A stretch of DNA of 64,000 nucleotides from Centroberyx gerrardi (GCF_048128805.1 NC_136012.1:5745121-5809120); one strand, 5' to 3'. Positions 13,141-24,455 are shown, numbered from the stretch's first letter. Notes: a model not told the origin generated them from the sequence alone. Program-made: numbers and translations.

Positions 13141-15790
13141 TTACAAGAGAAAGTATTTGAGAGTTGAGAGAAAAAAGGACAATGTGGGGCGAGAGAGAGA
13201 ACAGTAGTGACAAATATAATTTTTCTCTCCTGTTCTCTTTGATGATACATAGTCAATAGAAATCGTATTTGTTATCAAGGTCTTGAGCAAAGCCAAGAGA
13301 TCAATAACATCCCCTTCTTGCGTAGCCTTGTGTGTGTGGTGTAGAGAGCCAGTTTGCTTGGCCAAGGAGGAAACTGGCCAGAGTGCCCCTTCCCTTTTCT
13401 CTTGGGAATAAGGAACTGAAAACACAAAATGATAAAATGATTAAACAAAAACCCAACTTGCCTAGAAAAGAGCACAATAAGTCTAACAATGGGAACAGAT
13501 CCAAGAACTCAGGGCAAAATGGACAGGTAGACATAATGAGTGGGTTGAAATGGGAAATAAAGCATTGGTGGGGATGGCAGTATGGAGAAGCCTCCACCCC
13601 AAGACCCCAGATCTATTTTGGACAGGGGGGTAATATAATACCCTCCATATAGGCAAGACCTCCACTGGAGCCTGGATGTGACTCTGAAACTTATTGTCAG
13701 GCCGATCTGCTAGCTGTGTAACATTGATTGCCTTGACACAGAGGTTTTACAGAGATTCCTTCCCAGTTTTGGCTAAGCTGAGTGGCTAACATCCTTGAAA
13801 AGCAAGCAGCTGTCCCCTTCTCTCCACAGCTTCTGCAGCCTTTGGAGAGACTAAAAGGTCTGGGAAAGTCACCTCCACCATTTCGTCAGTCACGTAGCTG
13901 TGTGCATCAGTCCTGAGGGCCTTCACCAACAAATTTCGCTGACCTCATCCCAACTTGGGCTGAAATTTCCAGTGGTGTCCTCTATTTCCCTTGTCCAGCA
14001 AATTACCTAATTTAGAGACGCTCTTCTTCATATATGCCAAAGCCACCCCTTCACCTACCTTCTGCTGGGTAGCTATGAGCAGACTTCAATACCAATAGGC
14101 TTGTCCTCAGATCTCGAAAAAGGGAGTAGATTCCAGGCATTGAAAACTGTGTCATAGAACAAAGGGAAAGAAAGATGATTAAGAGCTGTTTGCTTCATTA
14201 GAAAATGGTCCAGACCAATCTAGACCAAAATCCATGCATTGTAGCACCATGAGGGTAAACGCTAACCAAGCCGCTCTATCCTTGGGATAGAGAAGGTGTT
14301 GAGCCGCCTGCAGTCACAGTGCTGCCACCTTACTGGCCAGATGAACTAGGCCCTGCCCCCCCTCAGAAACAGGAAAGAAAAGTGTGATCTACCCAGACGC
14401 AAACTTTTTCTTGGTCTAAGGAGAGAACACCAAAGTTCAGGTTGAGCTGCTTAGTTGCTGTAATCTTATCCCTAACCAAAAACAGGTTGTCAAAGGTAGA
14501 CCTCTTCGGGATACGGTATGTCTGATCACTATGTATTGCAGAGCTCATGATGGGCTGAAATTTGCTGCTGGCTGCTTCAGTTAGCTCACCATAAGAAAGT
14601 GATCCATCACACTGCTCAGCGCTGTACAAATCTGCATAAAATGATAGGACACATGAACGAATCTCCCAAGGGTCATCTGTTACTGTACCGCAAGGGAGTT
14701 TAAGGCATTGCAAGAAACCACTTGCAATTGTCTGCTTGAGTGGGGACATCCATATCATTAAATTTCAAGTGATACAGGCTTTAACCAGAGCTCCCTGTCC
14801 CTTCCCTTCAAGAAGACTCCTGAGTTGTAATTTTCTTTGTCTGAGAAAACTTGCAACATCAGCTGCATTCCTCCCACACGCCTGTCAGGTGTAGTAACTG
14901 TTGTTCAAGTGCTTTAGTTTTCCTTTTAAATGCCATTGCTGGTTGCATATAGTGGACAGAATGGCTTAATTTGGACATTACCAAGGTCCCACCATTGTCT
15001 CAAGTTCTGGTACTGCATCTTCTGTCTCCATTTCTCCCAGATACAGGTTAACGCTCCCACAAAGGCCTGGTCCTGGTCCTGTTGACACTGCAATGGAGAC
15101 ATAATGATGGCCATGGGTGTACTCCTAAAGAAACATGCTCTATCATCATGGGAAACATAAAAGTGGTCAAGCCTGGCCATATCATGCTCCAATTAAGTTC
15201 CAACCAGCTGTACTGTTTTATGTCTGGGTAGGTCACCCTCCATATGTCAATCAAATCATGACAGATAATTGCACTTTTCAGGGTGATGGCAGACTAAGGG
15301 TGAGGGTTCTAATCCATGGTGTGATCCAGAGTGGTATAAAAATCTCCACCCACCACTGACTGTGTCCTCTGAGCAGCTTTTGAGGGCATCTAACATTTCA
15401 TTCAAAAAATAACCTATCTTGACACACTTCTGGGCATATAAATTGAAAAAAGGAAAATGCAGGCCATTCAAGGTTGCGTCCACTCTCAAAAGTCGGCCGT
15501 GCACCATGTCTTTAACAGAGAGAATATTCCAAGAAAGTAAGGAGGACAAAACTGTGCCCACCCCAGCACTTACATTTAACATGACTCAGGAAAACTTTCC
15601 CCTTGCAGTCACTTTGCCACTGTAACTGATTATCATTGTCAGAATGAGTCTCCTGCAAAAATACAACAGAAGCTCTTTTCATCTGAATGTATTCTATAAG
15701 AGCTGCTGTCTTAAGTGTATCCCTACCACCATTGATGCTAAGCGACCCTATATTAAAGGTTAATACTGGTTATTTTCAACCTTATTACCC
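13141..15790 (-). mobile_element. L1/Tx1-like LINE relic (ORF2 pieces)
   Basis: Decayed non-LTR retrotransposon on the minus strand. Near 15690-15640 the AP-endonuclease motif VVFLQETHSD is read, followed by LSHVK.. and NILSVKDMVHGRLLRVDATL (about 15560-15470), a damaged GG(D)FN-like site (about 15330), DIWRVTYPDIKQYSW and ARLDHFYVS (15250-15150). The reverse-transcriptase part at 14758-14363 has SFYADLYSAEQC, then DQTYRIPKRSTFDNLFLVRD and SLDQEK..VDH. The usual block between these two RT segments is absent, so the RT core has an internal deletion. Weaker C-terminal similarity continues to about 13141. Several frameshifts and stops split the frame, so it is dead. Domain order and motifs match L1/Tx1-type ORF2. 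Confidence 0.85.
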
Positions 15791-16033
15791 TAGTTTTTAC
15801 CTTCATGACGATTGATTATTTTCAAAATTTCATCACTTACGTACAAACGTTACGTACCTCCAGTTCACCGGGAGCGCTGCTCTCCAATGCACACTGTAAG
15901 GGCCAAAGCAAGCGCCAACAGTTGAACCCAAAAGGTGATTAAAACATGTCCTTGGCTGATATCCTCGCCCTCACATAACAGTTTCAAAATAGTAACGTTT
16001 TGGCTTGTCTAGTTCATCATAATTTGCATTTCG

Positions 16034-16361
16034 GTGGGCAGTGGTGGCCTAAAGGTTAGAGAAGCGAGCTTGTGACCGGAAGGTCGTCAGTTCAATCCCC
16101 CGGACCGGCAGGATAAATCTGGGTGGGGAAAGTGAAAAGCGGCGCTTGCCCCTCCCTCATTACCACCACTGAGGTGCCCTTGAGCAAGGCCCTTAACCCC
16201 AACCGCTCCAGTGGAGCTGCTCAGTGGCCAGCAGATTAGACTGTGGTTGTACTGATCAGCTTCCAGGTGTGAATGTGATCAGGGTGTTCCTGAAAAAGAG
16301 AGCATTGCTCTCAGTGAAACTGCCCTGAATAAATAAAGGTTAAAAAAAATAATAATAATAA
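16034..16361 (+). mobile_element. tRNA-derived SINE, family S, full-length
   Basis: Near-complete SINE. The head has A box TGGCCTAAAGGTTAGAGAAG and B box GTTCAATCCC. The body contains CCCTTGAGCAAGGCCCTTAA and GGTGTGAATGTGATCAG. The tail is GAATAAATAAAGGTTAAA followed by (AAT)n. The CCTTGAGCAAGG core is shared by several teleost SINE families. More diverged copies lie at 17731, 20477 (reverse) and 56034. Confidence 0.85.
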
Positions 16362-17730
16362 TTTCTAATGGCCGTTGTGCAGAAGGCAGCAAGTAGATCA
16401 AAATAAGCAAATGTAGATGAAATACGTACTTGCAATTCCCTGTAGTATTGTCCATCTTCTCAGACTGGGCACTGTCAAACACATTGGCATCCTCCATTTC
16501 CACCTCCTCATATTCCTCAAAATCAGTGTCCCAATCATCCTCCCCCCTGACCTCTGCTGGGGAATCTACATCCTCACAGAAATAGTTGGAAATAGTTTAG
16601 CCCATTGATATTCCAAGGAGTGCGTCCTGCTCCCATGCTTGCCCTCACCACTGTGGTACTTTTTCTAATTTTCTCTCGTGTACTCCGCTATTTGTCTCCT
16701 GAAGCATCCAAAGTGCTCTAACTCTAGCTCTAACTGGTGCTTTGGAGCTGAGCAAAATTGTTTTCGTTGGACCGGTCTGTTTTCTATAGTGAGTGAGAAT
16801 TCTCTCTAACATCTCATTGCACATTTGACAAGAACGCTCTCTTGCACGGGGAAGAAAAGGGTAATACGCAAACCAGAGTGTCCTTAATCTCGAGTCCCTC
16901 CGCTACTAGTTGACCCACAAGCTTTACCTCCGATAGGAAAGAAACAATCGATTTATTCATCTGAGAGAATCATTTAATATTCTTCCCTCCTACAACTTTG
17001 CTTACTCCCAACAACACATCACCCACTGATACCAATAGGTCTGTAATAAGCCATGTTTGACCGTCAATCGGGTCTTAGTAGTATTGGTGCTTTCTCCAGG
17101 CGTTCCTATGCTTGGTGTTTGCGTTTGTTTATTGCCATAGAAAGGCACTAGGCCAAGCCAATCAATACAGGTCAACAGTTATACTGTAACACAATTTGAG
17201 CAACAACTCCCAGGGGGAAAAAGAAAACAAAACAGCCAAAAAAACACAAAAAACACAAAAAAGGTGCAATGTCCAGAGACAGAAACAGAAGGCAAGAAAT
17301 AAAGAAAGAAATAGGAAGTCCAACGAGGAAAGAGAAATAGATGAACAGAGAGAGAGGAAAAAAGAGGAAGATCGATGCTTTATCAGTGTTCCCAGACCCT
17401 AAAATCCCTTTTGGCTCCACATCAAGATAATTGTGGTTAACACTGTTTTTTCCTAGCACTGTTACAATTGATTTTATAGTTCAATTAATTAATTTATTTC
17501 CTCGCTGTAATTGCAGATTCATTCCCACACACACTTTCTGGTTATTTTTACGCAGAGTGGTTTTGCTTGTGTAGGGAGAGAGTTAGAGGAGGAGGGAGAG
17601 AAAGCAGAAAAGAGAGGAGGGTGGAGAAAGAGAGGTTCATCATAAAGTAATTGTCTGGAAGGTTAATTGCAGGTTTTGTTTCACGGCAGTTGGTGGGTAA
17701 TGTGATCTATCTACTCTCTTCTCTTCTCCC

Positions 17731-18030
17731 AGTGCAATAGCCTGGGGGAAGGCTAGGCTTGTGACTGTGGGGTTGCTAGTTTGAATGGTGGACCAGCTGG
17801 GAAAACTGGGAAAATCAGCATGGGGATTAAGAAATGCTCTCCTCTCCCTTAAAAATTACTATTGAGATGCCTTTGAGCAAGGTGTTTAACCCCCCAATTG
17901 CTTCAGTGGAGCTCCCAGATGTGAATATGTTTAACTATATGAATGTGAAGCAGGGTGTTGCTGGAAAAGAGCATGGTGCTCAGCCAACTTTCCCTGGAGA
18001 CATAAAGATTAATAATATTAATAATAGTAA
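17731..18030 (+). mobile_element. SINE family S, diverged copy
   Basis: Diverged copy of the 16034 SINE: degraded head (GGCTAGGCTTGTGACTG), conserved body CTTTGAGCAAGGTGTTTAACC, CAGATGTGAATATG, GAAGCAGGGTGTTGCTGG and tail CATAAAGATTAATAATATT. The open frame crossing it into the adjacent hAT-type element is incidental. Confidence 0.65.
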
Positions 18031-18122
18031 CCTCAAACCCCAGATCATAGCAGTGCTTGCACCTTGCTCATTCACTTACAGAGGACCACTTCATGGGTCA
18101 TGGGCATCCAAACTGAGTAAAC

Positions 18123-18456
18123 CAGTGGTTCTCAATGTGGGGTCCGGGGACCACCTTGTCCTTGAGGGGGTTCCAGGGGGTCCCCAGCAAGCAATTGCTA
18201 AACTTCACCATTATTTAATTTACAAGTAGTTAACATAATTAGAGAATGTAGAAGAATGACTGTTTTGATCATAGTTTCACTGTTATTTCTCTACCTACAG
18301 TACATATAGTCATGGAATTCTGGACAAAATCATATCTAACAATAAAAATATCCTCAGATTTGGGTTCGAGAGACAAAATCTCATCAAATGGGGGTCCGTA
18401 GCTCTAATGTGGACTAAATTAGGGGTCCTTGATATGAAAAAGGTTGAGAATCACTG
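18123..18456 (+). mobile_element. hAT-type MITE with 8-bp target duplication
   Basis: A 334-bp element bounded by inverted ends CAGTGGTTCTCAA and TTGAGAATCACTG and flanked on both sides by the identical 8-bp duplication GAGTAAAC (18115-18122 and 18457-18464). The ends and 8-bp duplication are the signature of hAT-superfamily transposition. It has no transposase and is non-autonomous. A shorter relative lies at 56288-56528. Confidence 0.88.
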
Positions 18457-18494
18457 GAGTAAACCATCACCCATACCTTAGTTGTTGTGTACTA

Positions 18495-18827
18495 CACTGC
18501 AAAAAATATCCATCTGAACAAGATATTTGATATAGTTGTGATGGCAACATCTGCCAAAGAGGTGAGATAATTCCACTTGTTTCCAATGTAAATCGACTTG
18601 TTTCAAGAATTTTCATGAATCGAGTGTCATTTTACTTGATACTAGTGGAGTAATCTGCCGTATGCTGCTTTGCTTCAAGATACTGGCTTTCTAGGGAAAT
18701 TCTTAAGTGAAAGTGGATTAGAAACAAGTGGAAGTTTTCACGTGTAAGATAAATAAGGTTTTACATTAGGTTTTACGTCTGAATATGAGACTAAATGACT
18801 TGTTAAGATAGACGTTTTTTTGCAGTG
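18495..18827 (+). mobile_element. CACTGCAAAAA foldback element, copy 2 (complete)
   Basis: A 333-bp element with inverted ends CACTGCAAAAAA and TTTTTTTGCAGTG and an internal foldback: GAGGTGAGATAATTCCACTT and CTTGTTTCAAGAATTTTC on the left, TGAATATGAGACTAAATGAC on the right. It is the most complete copy of the family in the window and lies 38 bp from the hAT-type MITE. No target duplication is evident. Confidence 0.75.
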
Positions 18828-19220
18828 CATCAAAGAGTTTTCAACCCACCCCCGTACCTGCGTCACCCTTGGGTGATGTCACCACCAGAGCCTTCGTAAC
18901 AGCGAGGGAACGCTCTTGTGTGTGGCTTTATAGCCAATACCCAGAGGGACTCCCACAGCCTTCAGGTGAACATCGAACAACAAGTGACGCGCTCCCCTCA
19001 TCCTCCCTGGACTCTTCCTCACGTTGTTTTCTGCCCCCGCACTCGTCTTTCTCATCTCTCCGAAGGCCTTCCCCTCCACCCCCGCACCTCTCCATCCACC
19101 TCACTCTCTCTCTTTCCTTCTATCTCTTCCCCTCTCTTGTTGGACATTCAAGTGAGATCCTCGGCCGCCCAAGGGAATACCTCTCCTCCCACGCGTGCCT
19201 CCGGAGCCCACTTTTATACG

Positions 19221-19222
19221 CG

Positions 19223-19258
<36 letters not shown>
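19221..19258 (+). repeat. (CA)n microsatellite
   Basis: CA run preceded by the CpG-bearing TATACGCGCACG. A second CA run lies at 19879-19910. Confidence 0.95.
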
Positions 19259-19263
<5 letters not shown>

Positions 19264-19665
19264 AGGGAGAAAGAGCGCCAACTTCCTTTCAAGTCTTTTC
19301 CGAGCCACCGGAGTGCATTAATATGAATGCATATCTCATTATTCCACATTCAAAGAGCAGGTATTCACCTCATCTGCCTGCCACTCAGAAGTGAAACATG
19401 ATAAACCGCTGCTTTACACAGAACTAAGAAATGTTCTGAAGTGTGCACACTTGGAACACTTGGAAGAGAAGGAGGAAAGAGACAAACAAACTAATAAAGG
19501 CACAGACAGAAGGAGAGAGAAGGAGGGACACAGGATCAAAGAAAGGAATCATGGGAGGAAATAAGGTTGGAAGGAATGAAAAGAGGCTTAAAACAAGTTA
19601 AATCTGCCAATGGGGGAACTCGATTTCAACATATTTAAATAATTTTCTTCTTCTTCTTCTTTTTC

Positions 19666-19806
19666 TTGATACTAGTTGAGTGATCTGATCTTGTTTTGAG
19701 ACTGTGATGCTTATTTCTAAAAATCAAAGTGGAAAAATTTAAGTGGAATTATGTCACCCCACTGGCAGGATTTTTCACTTGTTTTCATAAAACTTTTATT
19801 TTGAAA
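19666..19806 (+). mobile_element. CACTGCAAAAA foldback element, fragment
   Basis: Shares CTTGATACTAGTTGAGTGAT with copy 2, and AAGTGGAATTATGTCACCCC and CACTTGTTTTCATAAAAC are family-like. Both ends are missing. Confidence 0.5.
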
Positions 19807-19875
19807 TACAAAGTCCTGTCCTTTATTGATTTATTACTCACTCAAATACTTCACATGTAGTTCTTCGTGTACAGG

Positions 19876-19912
<37 letters not shown>

Positions 19913-20476
19913 AAGTATATTAGTCACAGCTGTTAAAAAGCCAAAATGACAGCCAGTCCTTCACAATCTCCCTGACTCACCGCTCCTCATTGAAAACACC
20001 CCAATAGACTCAACGGGAATCCCTTTCAACCACAATAGCACCACTGAATACCCTTCTTTCTGTGCAAGTGTGTGTGTGTCTCTGTGCTTATGTGTGTCTA
20101 AAATCAACTTTTTATTAGCTGAAAGACACCGTTATGTTCTGTGAATGAATATCAGGTGCTAAACCCACATACCAGGGAATATCACAGGAATATCCCTATG
20201 ATTTACAATCCAGGGTTCTGGCTGTGGTTTCCTCTGAGGAGGCAGCAAAGGGCTACAGCAGCGACTTTCCTCCAACAGCAGAAACTAATTGGGCCTTTCA
20301 GAATAAGCTGCCATCTGGATTGCCATAACAAGAAATCACCGTTGCTGTCATATTTTGGCAATATTTTGACACTAGTATCTCCTATGAGTGGCAAAGCAAT
20401 CATAGGAAACACAGACGTCTTCATCAACAATGCAGTATATAGCCTTTTTCTTCATTTTAAGAATTTGTTCCAGGCT

Positions 20477-20650
20477 TTTTAACCTTTATTTATCCAGGGA
20501 ATGTTGACTGATCATCATGCTGTTTTCCAGCAACACCCTGCTTCACACACATACAGTTACACACATTCACACCTGGGTTTTCCCATGTTTTGAAGGGATT
20601 CAAACTGGCAACCTAAGCTTCTCTAACCTCTAGGCTTCCTCAAGGCAGAT
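20477..20650 (-). mobile_element. SINE family S, internally deleted
   Basis: Reverse-oriented copy of the 16034 SINE: tail TTTTTAACCTTTATTTATCC at its left, CAGCAACACCCTGCTTC and CACATTCACACCTGGG in the body, and a head complement CTTCTCTAACCTCTAGG at its right. The CTTGAGCAAGG core block is missing. Confidence 0.7.
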
Positions 20651-20802
20651 CCATGTTTGAAAAGTGCAGGGATAAGCGATCCTGTTCGAAAAACTAAGCA
20701 TCATTAATTATATGTTGAGAATTGATCAGACCATTGGTTGCAATTTGTCTTCCTGGTTTTGAGATAATGAGCCTGTTTCTTTATAGTGCTCAACTCAGTA
20801 GA

Positions 20803-21123
20803 GAACACACACACACACATATACATACACACACACACTGGTACACAAACATCTGTCTGCATTATCTAATCCACACATACTGTACAGACACATTCAAAAG
20901 CACACACAAGAGCACATCCACCTACTCACCCACACAAACACACACACACATTCATATGCACACACATACACACACTTGCATATTCATATGTACACACACA
21001 CTCATATGCACACATAAACCCACATGCTCATGCACACTAGTATGCGTGCACACACCCAAATGCACACTCATGCACACACACACACACACATACACACACA
21101 AATGCGCACTCATAGGCATGTAT

Positions 21124-21155
<32 letters not shown>
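20803..21155 (+). repeat. Degenerate CA-rich tract
   Basis: About 350 bp of CA dinucleotides broken by CAT, CACTCATATG and GCACAC words, ending in a pure CA run at 21125-21153. The H/T/C-rich open frames are artefacts. Confidence 0.9.
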
Positions 21156-21156
<1 letters not shown>

Positions 21157-21557
21157 TAAGTTAATTAGCTAATACATCTTTTCAGGGCCGAGCCATATCT
21201 ATCACTGTAGGTATAAAGTTACTCACACAGGGAAACAGACAATGGCCTGCAACAACAAAGAGTTTCAACAAACTTATCTTGTTTCTAAGGGAGGAAGAGG
21301 AAGAGGGGAAAGAGGGAAAGAGAGAAAAATGAGAGGGTGGAAAGGGGGAGAGAATTACAGAGATAACACAAACTTATCTTCCCAACTGCACACACACATA
21401 CACACACACACAGACACACACGCACACACACACTCTACCTGCCACAGTGTATTATGTATCTATTGGCGGTTTCACAGAGCAGTCCTGTGTTTACATCACA
21501 AATGGTTTACTGTAGCACACTGAGATAGCTCAATACAGTACCGGGGAACAGATGGTC

Positions 21558-21558
<1 letters not shown>

Positions 21559-21611
<53 letters not shown>

Positions 21612-21650
21612 TGTGTGTGTTTTGTGGGAGTGAGAGACAGAGAAAGAGAC

Positions 21651-21702
<52 letters not shown>

Positions 21703-21786
21703 GTGGGAGTGAGAGACAGAGAAAGAGACAGTTTGTGTGCGTGTGTGTGTGTGTGTGTTTTGTGGGAGTGAGAGAGAGAAAGAGAC

Positions 21787-21864
<78 letters not shown>

Positions 21865-21917
21865 TTTGTGTGTGTGTGTGTGTGTGTTTTGTGTGAGTGA
21901 GAGACAGAGAAAGAGAC

Positions 21918-21998
<81 letters not shown>

Positions 21999-22025
21999 TT
22001 TGTGTGAGTGAGACAGAGAAAGAGA

Positions 22026-22096
<71 letters not shown>
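21559..22096 (+). repeat. Compound TG satellite with purine spacers
   Basis: Long (TG)n runs alternate with a conserved spacer TTTTGTGGGAGTGAGAGACA + GAGAAAGAGACAGTTTG (near 21619, 21698, 21757, 21888, 21997) or with short (GA)n blocks (near 21853, 21950). The order shows amplification of a whole TG-plus-spacer unit. Cysteine/valine open frames across it are artefacts. Confidence 0.93.
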
Positions 22097-22098
<2 letters not shown>

Positions 22099-22227
22099 CT
22101 AGAGATACCTGGGAGGTTTTTGGATCAATATTGTTCTCATTTATATGGTATCAGACATCCAAGGAGCAACCACTGTCCTAATACAATCAATGACCTACCT
22201 ACTGTTGTCTGTTTGTGTGAGAAGAGG

Positions 22228-22229
22228 GA

Positions 22230-22260
<31 letters not shown>
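22228..22260 (+). repeat. (AAAG)n microsatellite
   Basis: Eight AAAG units just beyond the unique spacer that follows the compound TG satellite. Confidence 0.95.
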
Positions 22261-22261
<1 letters not shown>

Positions 22262-22615
22262 CATATATGTAGAAGGCTTTCAGGTGATGCAACACAGCCA
22301 TATTAGAAGTCAGCTTATTGTTCCCCTCAGCTCTTGGGCAACAGTGGTTGTGAACAGCTGGTTGTGTGTCTAAATGTACAACTTGGTCTTCTCAACAGAA
22401 TTCAATAGACATGGTTAATTTCTGTGCTGTTTTGGACTGAGAACTGATTCATCACTGATACATCTGATTGATTTTGTTTTTAGTTAGGCTAATGTTAGCT
22501 TGTTAGCTGGCTAACCATAGTATCTAAGCTAACTATCACCGTTGTGTTGTAAACATAGGCTATGTAGACGCTAGCTTTAGTATTAGCTACTAGTCACATG
22601 TTAACATATGTTGCT

Positions 22616-22637
22616 AACCCTAACCCTAACCCTAACT
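22616..22637 (+). repeat. Short telomere-like run
   Basis: CTAACC words repeated about three and a half times (TGCTAACCCTAACCCTAACC + CTAAC). This is short enough to have arisen within the surrounding GCTAAC-rich sequence. Confidence 0.7.
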
Positions 22638-22782
22638 ATTTTGGTTTAACTGAATTAACTCCTCTCAAGCTACAATGCAAATAGGGTGAACATACAACGT
22701 CTCAAATAGCCTCATTTAGGCTGATTAGATGGTTGTATATTTACATAAAAATCTTGTCTACTGCAGCTTTAATCTACTATTG

Positions 22783-23190
22783 AGTCTGCAGGTGGGGTGA
22801 TATTCATTCTGATACAAATCAACTTGTTCCAAGTGTTTTCTTGAATCAAGTGTCGTCCAGAAGCTGTAAGCGTCATACGTTTGATATGATTGGTGCAGCT
22901 CAGATCAGCGAGTCAATTGGTGCGATTAAGATTGAATCTGTAAACCTTTCTCACTACCAGATAATCTTTGTGGGTCATCGGTCCAGACCAGGCCTCAGAT
23001 CGGGGATTCCCCTCCTGATTATTGGGAGTCCAAAGTGTTGATCGGCCCAATAATCCTGCTAATGTGTCTTCAGACTTATTCTACCTTGTTTAAAGATACT
23101 GATACTTCTTTCTTTGTTTTTCAGTGGGTTTTAGAAACATAATATTTTAAGACTGAATATGAGATTATATTGAAAATATTTTTTGCAGTG
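22783..23190 (+). mobile_element. CACTGCAAAAA element interrupted by other sequence
   Basis: The left part (GGTGGGGTGATATTC, CAACTTGTTCCAAGTG, TCTTGAATCAAGTGTCG) and the right end (AAGACTGAATATGAGATTAT to TTTTTTGCAGTG at 23190) belong to the family. About 220 bp between roughly 22855 and 23075 has no counterpart in the other copies and looks like a later insertion or replacement. Confidence 0.55.
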
Positions 23191-23883
23191 TACATCATCG
23201 TTTTGAGCACCAAGGACACTACTGACAACACATCTTTATGCCTCTGTCACGACTCATCAACCTAAAACAGTCTCTTAATCAACAAGCACAGAGGTGGAGA
23301 AGTGGAAATGTTTTCCCTCTGCTGCAGCGGTGCAGGAGACGGCTGAAGGAGCCGCTTGAGTGTTTCCTTTGCTGTTTGGAAAGGACGCCATTTATTGACA
23401 CTAAAACTCTCCATTAAACACATACTATTAAAAATTCTTTGAAGTAGCATGTAGCACCATGCGGCAATAAATCTAAGACGATAGATAAGCGATACTAATG
23501 AAACTCTAGTTGGTTCTCTGCTCTTCCAGGCAGGTCGGCCCACCCTACTTCCTCAGTGTCAGGGGAAACACTGTGGTGCTGTGACCCACCAGTCACACTG
23601 TGTCAAAGGTTATTAATAGGCTGATAGGAAGGTATTCTCTGTATACCTAGAGAAAGCGGTGAGTACATTATGAAGACAGACTTTTTCCTAGCAGGGATTA
23701 TTACTTCCTTCTTCCTGAAACCCAGTTGTCTGAATATAATATTATAACCCATTTAACAAAGAAAAGCTGTCACATTAAGTTAACATGCAACAATGCTTAT
23801 TTCTGATAAATATGCTGCCTACCACCGGGACAAGCTGGCCTCGAGGATGTAGATGATGTTTCTTCTTTTACGAGGGGCAGGAT

Positions 23884-24455
23884 ATTTATTTAGAGGGAGG
23901 TATATTGAGAAGGTGGGGAAGGTGGGGAGGCGTTGGGTGGGTGTGAGGAAATCAGTTCATTAGTTTCATTGGCAGGGCTCGTCTCCACAGCCGGCAGCAG
24001 GATCTCCTGGTCAGTGAAGCTCGACACTGGAATAATCTTGTCTCCTCCTTTGGCGTGGAAGGTCTTCATCCTCACAGTTGTCATTCCTCTTCCTCTGCAG
24101 GGGAGGCGCCACCACAACGGGCATCAGCTGCTGGTTGAAGTTGGCCACTGGCTGTTGGTTGATGAAAATGAATGGATGCAGCAGGGTAGATGCCTCTGAG
24201 TGCCTAGTATTGCATGGTGCCCACCGTCTGGGGGGCAGGCTGGTGAATCCCAATGGGTGCCAATGGAAGGAAATTAGTTGGTGCCCAATAATGGTAATAA
24301 GTGGGTATCTGATGTTGGAAATGAATGGCAAGCTGCTGAATATTATTTGATATAGGCTGCTGAATATTAAGACGTGCAGCCCATTGAATATTCATTAGCA
24401 CAGGTGACTGGATATTATTTGGTGCAGGCTGCTGGATACTGGATGTCACTGTGTC
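23884..24455 (-). pseudogene. Decayed P/Q-rich exon-like stretch
   Basis: Not a recognised gene. On the minus strand, 24434 down to 24315 is five in-register 24-bp units encoding eight-residue repeats of the type QQPxxNNI (QQPAPNNI, QSPVLMNI, QWAARLNI, QQPISNNI, then a diverged fifth), followed by Q/P/Y-rich sequence (HQIPTYYHYW, GIHQPAPQTV). That frame stops near 24205. A second frame continues P/Q-rich (FINQQPVANFNQQLMP, VVVAPPLQR) and a third ends in QEILLPAVETSPANETNELI and a P/S-rich tail, with stop TAA at 23890-23892 overlapping an AATAAA (23885-23890). The composition recalls secreted P/Q-rich proteins such as the SCPP family, but the frame breaks, the missing signal peptide and the lack of clear splice sites make it a probable pseudogene or a misread. 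The family assignment is inference only. Confidence 0.35.

Noticed and set aside
14363-14758. 131-codon minus-strand open frame as a host gene
   Set aside because: It carries LINE reverse-transcriptase motifs and belongs to the dead L1/Tx1-like element.
17834-18229. 131-codon plus-strand open frame
   Set aside because: Starts in a diverged SINE and ends in the hAT-type MITE, crossing the transposon boundary; no domain.
18869-19394. Overlapping 150- and 158-codon open frames
   Set aside because: They end in a (CA)n run and are S/P/H-rich from C/T-rich DNA; two frames open at once argues against either being selected.
21552-22272. Cysteine/valine-rich open frames
   Set aside because: Translation of (TG)n; the same artefact explains similar frames at 5546, 27465, 48404, 50952, 51020 and 54308.
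22616-22637. Chromosome-fusion telomere scar
   Set aside because: Fewer than four units inside GCTAAC-rich DNA; slippage is sufficient explanation on present evidence.
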